Assembly: GCF_029227915.1 (NCBI RefSeq)
Contig: NC_079881.1
Location: forward strand, 24,095,501-24,159,500
Reading direction: 5' to 3'
From: Hydractinia symbiolongicarpus
Taxonomy: Eukaryota; Cnidaria; Hydrozoa; Anthoathecata; Hydractiniidae
Length of the DNA: 64,000 nucleotides
In this document: piece by piece, positions 1-11,271 of the stretch
How positions within the stretch are numbered: position 1 is the first letter of the stretch
Layout of the letters: every line of letters begins with the position of its first letter
Program-made: the position numbers and the translations under genes
The notes under the pieces: model-generated
Databases searched by the model: none
The model's input: only the letters and a program-made list of their open reading frames with translations
What the model was told of the DNA's origin: nothing

Positions 1-373
1 ATGCAATAAATGAGACAATTGGATTCCAAGGAAAAACATTGTTCTTAATTTGACATGATTGCTGTAACTCAGGGATTATACTAGACGCTGTGGTAGCGCC
101 TTATTTAAAAAATTAGATAAGTAAGCCATTTTTTATTGTGGGAGCAATCCTAGCCGTTATCGCGCGCTGAAGAAATAGAGACAGTTTCAAAAATTACATT
201 TCAATGACTTTCTAACGCCATCAGTCCGTTTGAGTTACAACGGTTGCGTCACATATTCGTACCAACATGTATTTAGCGATATTTTTCCGCTATTACCAGG
301 TTGCATCTTTTTTAACAGTGAAACGATTGACTGTGGGACTTAGTTGAACTGATTCTGGACTCTGACCTTATAA

Positions 374-746
374 ATGCAATAAATGAGACAATTGGATTCC
401 AAGGAAAAACATTGTTCTTAATTTTACATGATTGCTGTAACTCAGGGATTATACTAGACGCTGTGGTAGCGCTTTATTTAAAAAATTAGATAAGTAAGCC
501 ATTTCTCATTGTGGGACCAATCCTAGCCGTTATCGCGCGCTGAAGAAATAGAGACAGTTTCAAAAACTACATTTCAATGACTTTCTAACGCCATCAGTCC
601 GTTTGAGTTACAACGGTTGCGTCACATATTCGTACCAACATGTATTTAGCGATATTTTTCCGCTATTACTAGGTTGCATCGCTTTTGACTGTGAAACGAT
701 TGACTGTGGGACTTAATTGCACTAACTTTGGACTGTGACCTGATAA
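374..746 (+). repeat. Exemplar satellite unit (373 bp)
   Basis: This is one complete unit, taken from the A of TTATAAATG to the base before the next one. Offsets from its first base: an imperfect GCGCT-type dyad at about +85 to +99, the first GTGGGAC motif at about +140, a CpG-rich CGCGCGC patch at about +160, the CCGTT/AACGG dyad at +226 to +243, and the second GTGGGAC motif near +330. The choice of start is arbitrary because the array is continuous. 373 bp is close to two nucleosome repeat lengths, but I see no convincing half-unit duplication. Confidence 0.9.
599..616. other. Conserved dyad CCGTT-N8-AACGG (exemplar)
   Basis: CCGTT at 599-603 and AACGG at 612-616 are perfect inverted repeats separated by eight bases (TGAGTTAC). 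The arrangement recurs in most units and is one of the better-conserved stretches. The right arm continues into CAACGGTTG, a quasi-palindrome that fits Myb-type YAACKG sites on both strands. Binding by any protein is inference. Units with the 48-bp deletion lack this element completely. Confidence 0.6.
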
Positions 747-830
747 ATAAAATAAATGAGACAATTGGACTCCAAGAAATAACATTCTTCTTAATTTGAC
801 ATGATTGCCGGAACTCAGCGATTACACTGG

Positions 831-845
831 GCGCTGTGGTAGCGC
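831..845. other. Conserved dyad GCGCT-N5-AGCGC (exemplar)
   Basis: GCGCT at 831-835 and AGCGC at 841-845 form a perfect 5-bp inverted repeat around GTGGT. Many units across the window keep it intact. Others carry GGCTCTGTGGTAGCGC or GACGCTGTGGTAGCGC, which weaken one arm. It could be a protein-binding dyad or a small hairpin; the sequence alone does not decide. Confidence 0.55.
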
Positions 846-1159
846 TTCATTTAAAGATTTATATGAATAAGTCATTCTTTACTGTGGGACCAATACTAGC
901 CGTTATCGCGTGCTGAAGAAAGACCGACAGTTTCAAAAAGTACATCTCACTGACTTTCTAACGGTGTCAGTCCGTTTGAGTTACAACAGTTGAGTCACAT
1001 ATTCGTACCAACCTGCATTTAGCGATATTTTTCTGATATTACTATGTTGCATCGCTTTTAACAGTGCAACGATTGACTCTGGGACTTATTTGAACTGACT
1101 TTGGACTGTGACCTTATAAATGTTATAAGTGAGACAATTGAACTCCAAGAAATAACATT

Positions 1160-3395
1160 CTTCTTAATTTGACATGATTGTGGGAACTCAGCGAATACAT
1201 TAGGCTCTGTGGTAGCGCTTTATTTAAAAATTTAGATAAATAAGTCTTTTTTTACTATGGGACCAATCCTGGCCATTAGCACGCACTGAATAAATAGGAA
1301 CAGTTTCAAAGACTACATTTCATTGACTTTCTGGCGGTGTAAATCCGTTTGAGTTACAATCGTTGCGTCACATATTCGTACCAACATGCATTTAGTGACA
1401 TTTTTCCGATATAACTAAGTCATTTCACTTTTAACAATGAAATGATCAACTGTGGGACTTAATTGAACTAATATTGGCCTGTGACCTTATAAATGTGATA
1501 AGTGAGCCGACTGGACTCCAAGAAATAACATTCTTCTAACTTTGACATGATTGCTGGAACTCAGCAATTACACTGGGCGCTGTGGAAGCGTTTCATTTAA
1601 AAATTTAGATAAATAAGTCATTTTTACTGTGGGACCAATCCTACCCGTTAGCGTGCGCTTAAGATATAGAGACAGTTTCAAAAACTCCATTTCATTGACT
1701 TTCTAACGGTGTCAATCCATTTGAGTTACAACGGTTGCGTCACATACTCGTACCAACATGTATTTAGTGATTTTCTTCCGATATTACTAAGTTGTAGCGC
1801 TTTTAACAGTAAAACGATTGACTGTGGGACTTAATTGAACTGACTCTGGACTGTGAGCTTATAAATGTGATAAACGAACCAATTGGTCTCCAAGAATTAA
1901 CATTCTTCTTAATTTGACATGATTGCTGGAATTCAGCGATTATATTAGGCTCTGTGGTAGCGCTTTATTTAAAAATTCAGATAAATAAGTCTTTTTTTAC
2001 TGTAGAACCAATCCTAGCCGTTAGTTCGCGCTGAAGAAATAGAGACAGTTTCAAAAACTACATTTCAATGACTTTCTAACGGTATCAGTCCGTTTGAGTT
2101 ACAACGGTTGCGTCACATATTCGTACCAACATGTATTTAGCGATATTTTTCTGATTTTAGTAGGTTGCATCGCTTTTAGCAGTGAAGCGATTAACTGTGG
2201 GACTTAATTGAACTGATTCTGGACTGTGACGTTTTAAATGTGATAAATGAGCCAATTGGACTCCAAGGAATAACATTCTTTTGAATTTGACATGATTTCC
2301 GAAACTCAGCGATTACACTGGGCGCTGTGGCAGCGCTTCATTTAAAACTGTAGATAAATAAGTCATTTTTTACTGTGGGACCAATCCTAGCCGTTATCGT
2401 GCGCTGAAGAAATAAAGACATTTTCAAAAACTACATTTCATTGATTTTCTAACTGTCTCAGTCCGTTTAAGTTACAACGGTTGCGTCACATATTCGTACC
2501 AACATGTATTTAGCGATATTTTTCTGATATTACCAGGTTGCATCTTTTTTAACAGTGAAACGATTGACTGTGGGATTTAGTTGAACTGATTCCGGACTCT
2601 GACCTTATAAATGCAATAAATGAGACAATTGGATTCCAAGGAAAAACATTGTTCTTAATTTGACATGATTGCTGTAACTCAGGGATTATACTAGACGCTG
2701 TGGTAGCGCCTTATTTAAAAAATTAGATAAGTAAGCCATTTTTTATTGTGGGACCAATCCTAGCCGTTATCGCGCGCTGAAGAAATAGAGACAGTTTCAA
2801 AAACTACATTTCAATGACTTTCTAACGCCATCAGTCCGTTTGAGTTACAACGGTTGCGTCACATATTCGTACCAACATGTATTTAGCGATATTTTTCCGC
2901 TATTACCAGGTTGCATCTTTTTTAACAGTGAAACGATTGACTGTGGGACTTAGTTGAACTGATTCTGGACTCTGACCTAAAAATGCAATAAATGAGACAA
3001 TTGGATTCCAAGGAAAAACATTGTTCTTAATTTGACATGATTGCTGTAACTCAGGGATTATACTAGACGCTGTGGTAGCGCCTTATTTAAAAAATTAGAT
3101 AAGTAAGCCATTTTTTATTGTGGGACCAATCCTAGCCGTTATCGCGCGCTGAAGAAATAGAGACAGTTTCAAAAACTACATTTCAATGACTTTCTAACGC
3201 CATCAGTCCGTTTGAGTTACAACGGTTGCGTCACATATTCGTACCAACATGTATTTAGCGATATTTTTCCGCTATTACCAGGTTGCATCTTTTTTAACAG
3301 TGAAACGATTGACTGTGGGACTTATTTGAACTGATTCTGGACTCTGACCTTATAAATGCAATAAATGAGACAATTGGATTCCAAGGAAAAACATT
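1160..3395 (+). repeat. 6-unit higher-order repeat (2236 bp), copy 1
   Basis: This block is repeated directly downstream at an offset of 2236 bp, which is six units. Distinctive variants match in order between copies, including GCACGCACTGAATAAATAGG, the ACTGGACTCC unit, the GAGCTTATAAATG unit and the GACGTTTTAAATG unit. The copies differ at only a few positions, for example CGCTTAAGATATAG here versus CGCTGAAGATATAG in copy 2. Boundaries are accurate only to about 20 bp because neighbouring units are similar. Confidence 0.88.
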
Positions 3396-5631
3396 GTTCT
3401 TAATTTGACATGATTGTGGGAACTCAGCGAATACATTAGGCTCTGTGGTAGCGCTTTATTTAAAAATTTAGATAAATAAGTCTTTTTTTACTATGGGACC
3501 AATCCTGGCCATTAGCACGCACTGAATAAATAGGAACAGTTTCAAAGACTACATTTCATTGACTTTCTGGCGGTGTAAATCCGTTTGAGTTACAATCGTT
3601 GCGTCACATATTCGTACCAACATGCATTTAGTGACATTTTTCCGATATAACTAAGTCATTTCACTTTTAACAATGAAATGATCAACTGTGGGACTTAATT
3701 GAACTAATATTGGCCTGTGACCTTATAAATGTGATAAGTGAGCCGACTGGACTCCAAGAAATAACATTCTTCTAACTTTGACATGATTGCTGGAACTCAG
3801 CAATTACACTGGGCGCTGTGGAAGCGTTTCATTTAAAAATTTAGATAAATAAGTCATTTTTACTGTGGGACCAATCCTACCCGTTAGCGTGCGCTGAAGA
3901 TATAGAGACAGTTTCAAAAACTCCATTTCATTGACTTTCTAACGGTGTCAATCCGTTTGAGTTACAACGGTTGCGTCACATACTCGTACCAACATGTATT
4001 TAGTGATTTTCTTCCGATATTACTAAGTTGTAGCGCTTTTAACAGTAAAACGATTGACTGTGGGACTTAATTGAACTGACTCTGGACTGTGAGCTTATAA
4101 ATGTGATAAACGAACCAATTGGTCTCCAAGAATTAACATTCTTCTTAATTTGACATGATTGCTGGAATTCAGCGATTATATTAGGCTCTGTGGTAGCGCT
4201 TTATTTAAAAATTCAGATAAATAAGTCTTTTTTTACTGTAGAACCAATCCTAGCCGTTAGTTCGCGCTGAAGAAATAGAGACAGTTTCAAAAGCTACATT
4301 TCAATGACTTTCTAACGGTATCAGTCCGTTTGAGTTACAACGGTTGCGTCACATATTCGTACCAACATGTATTTAGCGATATTTTTCTGATTTTAGTAGG
4401 TTGCATCGCTTTTAGCAGTGAAGCGATTAACTGTGGGACTTAATTGAACTGATTCTGGACTGTGACGTTTTAAATGTGATAAATGAGCCAATTGGACTCC
4501 AAGGAATAACATTCTTTTGAATTTGACATGATTTCCGAAACTCAGCGATTACACTGGGCGCTGTGGCAGCGCTTCATTTAAAACTGTAGATAAATAAGTC
4601 ATTTTTTACTGTGGGACCAATCCTAGCCGTTATCGTGCGCTGAAGAAATAAAGACATTTTCAAAAACTACATTTCATTGATTTTCTAACTGTCTCAGTCC
4701 GTTTAAGTTACAACGGTTGCGTCACATATTCGTACCAACATGTATTTAGCGATATTTTTCTGCTATTACCAGGTTGCATCTTTTTTAACAGTGAAACGAT
4801 TGACTGTGGGATTTAGTTGAACTGATTCCGGACTCTGACCTTATAAATGCAATAAATGAGACAATTGGATTCCAAGGAAAAACATTGTTCTTAATTTGAC
4901 ATGATTGCTGTAACTCAGGGATTATACTAGACGCTGTGGTAGCGCCTTATTTAAAAAATTAGATAAGTAAGCCATTTTTTATTGTGGGACCAATCCTAGC
5001 CGTTATCGCGCGCTGAAGAAATAGAGACAGTTTCAAAAACTACATTTCAATGACTTTCTAACGCCATCAGTCCGTTTGAGTTACAACGGTTGCGTCACAT
5101 ATTCGTACCAACATGTATTTAGCGATATTTTTCCGCTATTACCAGGTTGCATCTTTTTCAACAGTGAAACGATTGACTGTGGGACTTAGTTGAACTGATT
5201 CTGGACTCTGACCTAAAAATGCAATAAATGAGACAATTGGATTCCAAGGAAAAACATTGTTCTTAATTTGACATGATTGCTGTAACTCAGGGATTATACT
5301 AGACGCTGTGGTAGCGCCTTATTTAAAAAATTAGATAAGTAAGCCATTTTTTATTGTGGGACCAATCCTAGCCGTTATCGCGCGCTGAAGAAATAGAGAC
5401 AGTTTCAAAAACTACATTTCAATGACTTTCTAACGCCATCAGTCCGTTTGAGTTACAACGGTTGCGTCACATATTCGTACCAACATGTATTTAGCGATAT
5501 TTTTCCGCTATTACCAGGTTGCATCTTTTTTAACAGTGAAACGATTGACTGTGGGACTTATTTGAACTGATTCTGGACTCTGACCTTATAAATGCAATAA
5601 ATGAGACAATTGGATTCCAAGGAAAAACATT
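3396..5631 (+). repeat. 6-unit higher-order repeat (2236 bp), copy 2
   Basis: This is the second tandem copy of the preceding block. The unit at 3356-3728 is a hybrid. Its first roughly 40-55 bp match the GCAATAAATGAGACAATTGG type that ends copy 1. From about 3411 it matches the GTGGGAACTCAGCGAATAC type that starts copy 1. The unequal exchange therefore lies in the shared stretch near 3396-3416. Confidence 0.88.
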
Positions 5632-6800
5632 GTTCTTATTTTTACATGATTGCTGTAACTCAGGGATTATACTAGACGCTGTGGTAGCGCCTTATTTAAA
5701 AAATTAGATAAGTAAGCCATTTTTCATTGTGGGACCAATCCTAGCCGTTATCGCGCGCTGAAGAAATAGAGACAGTTTCAAAAACTACATTTCAATGACT
5801 TTCTAACGCCATCAGTCCGTTTGAGTTACAACGGTTGCGTCACATATTCGTACCAACATGTATTTAGCGATATTTTTCCGCTATTACTAGGTTGCATCGC
5901 TTTTGACTGTGAAACGATTGACTGTGGGACTTAATTGCACTAACTTTGGACTGTGACCTGATAAATGTAATAAATGAGACAATTGGACTCCAAGAAATAA
6001 CATTCTTCTTAATTTGACATGATTGCCGGAACTCAGCGATTACACTGGGCGCTGTGGTAGCGCTTCATTTAAAAATTTAGATGAATAAGTCATTCTTTAC
6101 TGTGGGACCAATACTAGCCGTTATCGCGTGCTGAAGAAAGACCGACAGTTTCAAAAAGTACATCTCACTGACTTTCTAACGGTGTCAGTCCGTTTGAGTT
6201 ACAACAGTTGAGTCACATATTCGTACCAACCTGCATTTAGCGATATTTTTCTGATATTACTATGTTGCATCGCTTTTAACAGTGCAACGATTGACTCTGG
6301 GACTTATTTGAACTGACTTTGGACTGTGACCTTATAAATGTTATAAGTGAGACAATTGAACTCCAAGAAATAACATTCTTCTTAATTTGACATGATTGTG
6401 GGAACTCAGCGAATACATTAGGCTCTGTGGTAGCGCTTTATTTACAAATTTAGATAAATAAGTCTTTTTTTACTATGGGACCAATCCTGGCCATTAGCAC
6501 GCACTGAATAAATAGGAACAGTTTCAAAGACTACATTTCATTGACTTTCTGGCGGTGTAAATCCGTTTGAGTTACAATGGTTGCGTCACATATTCGTACC
6601 AACATGCATTTAGTGACATTTTTCCGATATAACTAAGTCATTTCACTTTTAACAATGAAATGATCAACTGTGGGACTTAATTGAACTAATATTGGCCTGT
6701 GACCTTATAAATGTGATAGGTGAGCCGACTGGACTCCAAGAAATAACATTCTTATTACTTTGACATGATTGCTGGAACTCAGCGATTACACTGGGCGCTG
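5592..6800 (+). repeat. Dispersed copy of the 374-1582 block
   Basis: At an offset of about 5218 bp (14 units) this block repeats 374-1582. It keeps rare variants such as CTTATTTTTACATG/CTTAATTTTACATG, TTTTGACTGTGAAACG, AAGACCGACAGTTTC, GTTGAGTCACAT and AACCTGCATTTAGC. The match fades near 6800, where the units change to TTTCATTCAAAAATTAAG. It shows that the 2236-bp duplication lies inside a larger copied region. Confidence 0.8.
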
Positions 6801-9449
6801 TGGAAGCGTTTCATTCAAAAATTAAGATAAATTAGTCATTTTTTACTGTGGGACCAATCCCAGCCGTTAGTTCGCGCTGAAGAAATAGAGACAGTTTCGA
6901 AAACTAATTATCATTGATTTTTTGGTGTTATCAATCCGTTTGAGTTACAACCGTTGCGTCACATATTCGTTCCAACATGCATTTAGTGACATTTTTCCGA
7001 TATTACTAAGTCATTTCACTTTTAACAATGAAATGATCAACTGTGGGAATTAATTGAACTAACATTGGCCTGTGACCTTATAAATGTCATAAGTGAGCCG
7101 ACTGGACTCCAAGAAATAACATTCTTCTTACTTTGACATGATTGTTGAAACTCAGCGATTACACTGAGCGATGTGGAAGCGTTTCATTTAAAAATTTAGA
7201 TAAATAAGTCATTTTTACTGTGGGAGCAATCCTAGCCGTTAGCGCGCGCTGAAGATATAGAGACAATTTCAAAAACTCCATTCCATTGACTTTCTAACGG
7301 TGTCAATCCGTTTGAGTTACAACCGTTGCGTCACATATACGTTCCAACATGCATTTAGTGACATTTTTCCGATATTACTAAGTCATTTCACTTTTAACAA
7401 TGAAACGTTTGACTGTGGGACTTAATTGAACTGATTTTGGACTTTGACCTTATAAATGTGATGAGTGAGCCAGTTTGGCTACAAGAAGTAACATTCTTCT
7501 TAACTTGACATGATTGCTGGAACTCAGCGATTACACTGGGCGCTGTGGAAGCGTTTCATTCAAAAATTAAGATAAATTAGTCATTTTTTACTGTGGGACC
7601 AATCCAAGCCGTTAGTTCGCGCTGAAGAAATAGAGACAGTTTTGAAAACTACATGTCATTAATTTTTTGGCGGTATCAATCCGTTTGAGTTACAACGGTT
7701 GCGTCACATACTCGTACCAACATGTATTTAGTGATTTTCTTCCGATATTACTAAGTTGTAGCGCTTTTAACAGTAAAACGATTGACTGTGGGACTTAATT
7801 GAACTGACTCTGGACTGTGAGCTTATAAATGTGATAAACGAACCAATTGGTCTCCAAGAAATAACATTCTTCTTAATTTGACATGATTGCTGGAATTCAG
7901 CGATTATATTAGGCTCTGTGGTAGCGCTTTATTTAAAAATTCAGATAAATAAGTCTTTTTTTACTGTAGAACAAATCCTAGCCGTTAGTTCGCGCTGAAG
8001 AAATAGAGACAGTTTCAAAAACTACATTTCAATGACTTTCTAACGGTATCAGTCCGTTTGAGTCACAACGGTTGCGTCACATATTCGTACCAACATGTAT
8101 TTAGCGATATTTTTCTGATTTTACTAGGTTGTATCGCTTTTAGCAGTGAAGCGATTGACTGTGGGACTTTTGAACTGATTCTGGACTGTGACCTTATAAA
8201 TGCAATAAATGAGAGAATTGGATTCCAAGGAAAAACATTGTTCTTAATTTGACATGATTGCTGTAACTCAGGGATTATACTAGACGCTGTGGTAGCGCCT
8301 TATTTAAAAATTTAGATAAGTAAGCCATTTTTTATTGTGGGACCAATCCTAGCCGTTATCGCGGGCTTAATAAATAGGAACAGTTTAAAAAACTACATTT
8401 CATTGATTTTCTAACGGTATCAATACGTATGACCTGCAACGCTTGCGTCACAAATTCGTACCAACATGTATTTAGCAATATTTTTCTGATATTACTAGGT
8501 TGCATCACTTTTAACAGTGAAACGATTGACTCCGGGACTTAATTGAACTGATTCTGGACTGTGACGTTTTAAATGTGATAAATGAGCCAATTGGACTCCA
8601 AGGAATAACATTCTTTTGAATTTGACATGATTTCCGAAATTCAGCGATTACACTGGGCGCTGTGGCAGCGCTTCATTTAAAACTGTAGATAAATAAGTCA
8701 TTTTTTACTGTGGGACCAATCCTAGCCGTTATCGCGCGCTGAAGAAATAGAGACATTTTGAAAAACTACATTTCATTGATTTTCTAACTGTCTCAGTCCG
8801 TTTAAGTTACAACGGTTGCGTCACATATTCGTACCAACATGTATTTAGCGATATTTTTCTGATATTACCAGGTTGCATCTTTTTTAACAGTGAAACGATT
8901 GACTGTGGGACTTAGTTGAACTGATTCTGGACTCTGACCTTATAAATGCAATAAATGAGACAATTGGATTCCAAGGAAAAACATTGTTCTTAATTTGACA
9001 TGATTGCTGTAACTCAGGGTTTATACTAGACGCTGTGGTAGCGTCTTATTTAAAAATTTAGATAAGTAAGCCATTTTTTATTGTGGGACCAATCCTAGCC
9101 GTTATCGTGGGATTAATCAATAGGAACAGTTTCACAAACTCCATTTCATTGACTCCCTAGTGGTATAATTCCGTTTGAGTTACAACGGTTGCGTCACATA
9201 TTCCTACCAACATGTATTTAGCGATTATTTTCTGATATTACTAGGTTGCATTGCTTTTAACAGTGAAACAATTGAATGAGGGACATAATTGAGCTGATTT
9301 TGGACAGTGAACTTATAAATTATATAAGTGAGACAATTGGACTCCTAGAAATAAAATTCTTCTTAATTTGACATAATTCCCGGAACTCGGCGATTACACT
9401 GGGCGCTATGGCAGCGCTTCATTTAAAACTGTAGATAAATAAGTCATAT

Positions 9450-10315
9450 TTTATTGTGGGACCAATCCTAGCCGTTATCGCGCGCTGAAGAAATTGAGAC
9501 AGTTTCAAAAACTACATTTCAATGACTTTCTAACGCCTTCAGTCCGTTTGAGTTACAACGGTTGCGTCACATATTCGTACCAACATGTATTTAGCGATAT
9601 TTTTCCGCTATTACTAGGTTGCATCGCTTTTGACTGTGAAACGATTGACTGTTGGACTTAATTGCACTAACTTTGGACTGTGACCTGATAAATGTCATAA
9701 ATGAGACAATTGGTCTCCAAGAAATAACATTCTTCTTAATTTGACATGATTGCCGGAACTCAGCGATTACACTGGGCGCTGTGGTAGCGCTTCATTTAAA
9801 AATTTAGATGAATAAGTCATTCTTTACTGTGGGACCAATACTAGCCGTTATCGCGTGCTGAAGAAAGACCGACAGTTTCAAAAAGTACATCTCACTGACT
9901 TTCTAACGGTGTCAGTCCGTTTGAGTTACAACAGTTGAGTCACATATTCGTACCAACCTGCATTTAGCGATATTTTTCTGATATTACTATGTTGCATCGC
10001 TTTTAACAGTGCAACGATTGACTCTGGGACTTATTTGAACTGACTTTGGACTGTGACCTTATAAATGTTATAAGTGAGACAATTGAACTCCAAGAAATAA
10101 CATTCTTCTTAATTTGACATGATTGTGGGAACTCAGCGAATACATTAGGCTCTGTGGTAGCGCTTTATTTAAAAATTTAGATAAATAAGTCTTTTTTTAC
10201 TATGGGACCAATCCTGGCCATTAACACGCGCTGAATAAATAGGAACAGTTTCAAAGACTACATTTCATTGACTTTCTGGCGGTGTAAATCCGTTTGAGTT
10301 ACAATGGTTGCGTCA
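9450..10315 (+). repeat. Third copy of part of the 374-1582 block
   Basis: This repeats about 505-1370 at an offset of 8945 bp (24 units). Shared rare variants are TTTTGACTGTGAAACG, AAGACCGACAGTTTC, GTTGAGTCACAT and TGACTCTGGGACTTATTTG. It diverges near 10320, where CGTACGAACATG and GATAGTATTCGG appear. Confidence 0.75.
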
Positions 10316-11271
10316 CATATTCGTACGAACATGTATTTAGTGATAGTATTCGGATGTTACTAGGTTGCATCGCTTTTAACAGTGAAGCGATTAATTGTTG
10401 GACTTAATTGAACTGATTCTGGACTGTGACCTTATAAATGCAATAAATGAGACAATTGGATTCCAAGGAAAAACATTGCTCTTAATTTGACATGATCGCT
10501 GTAACTCAGGGAATATACTAGACGCTGTGGTAGCGCCTTATTTCAAAATTTAGATAAACAAGTCATTTTTTATTGTGGGACCAATCCTAGCCGTTAGTTC
10601 GCGCTGAAGAAATAGACACAGTTTCAAAAACTAAATTTCATTGACTTTCTAACGGTGTCAATCTGTTTGAGTTACAACGGTTGCGTCGCATATTCGTACC
10701 AACATGTATATACCGATTCTTTCCGATATTACTAAGTTGTATCGCTTTTAACAATAAAACGATTGACTGTGGGACTTAATTGAACTGATTCTGGACTGTG
10801 ACCTTATAAATGTGATAAATGAGCCAATTGGACTCCAAGGAATAACATTCTTCTTAATTGGACATGATTGCTGGAATTCAGCGATTACACTAGGCTCTGT
10901 GGTAGCGATTTACTCAAAAATTTAGAAAAATAAGTCTTTTTTTACTGTGGGACCAATCCTGGCCGTTAGCACGCGCTGAAGAAATAAAGGCATTCTTAAA
11001 AACAACATTTCATTGACTTCTTGGCGGTATCAATCCGTTTGAGTTACAACGGTTGCGTCACATATTCGTACCAACAGGTATTTAGTGATATGTTTCCGAT
11101 ATTACTAAGTTACATCACTTTTAACAGTGAAACGATTGACTCTGAGACCTAATTGAACTGATTTTGGACTGTGACCTTATAAATTCTATAAGTGAGACAA
11201 TTGGACTCCTAGGAATAACATTCTTCTTAATTTGACATGATTGCCGGATCTCAGCGATTACACTGGGCGCT

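Noticed and set aside
374-746. TTATAAATG as a real TATA promoter in each unit
   Set aside because: The context is AT-rich and the motif varies freely (TTTTAAATG, TTATCAATG, TTATAAAGATG). There is no supporting initiator or gene downstream.
8058-8252. 64-aa open frame in satellite
   Set aside because: It lies wholly inside satellite units and is not kept in neighbouring copies.
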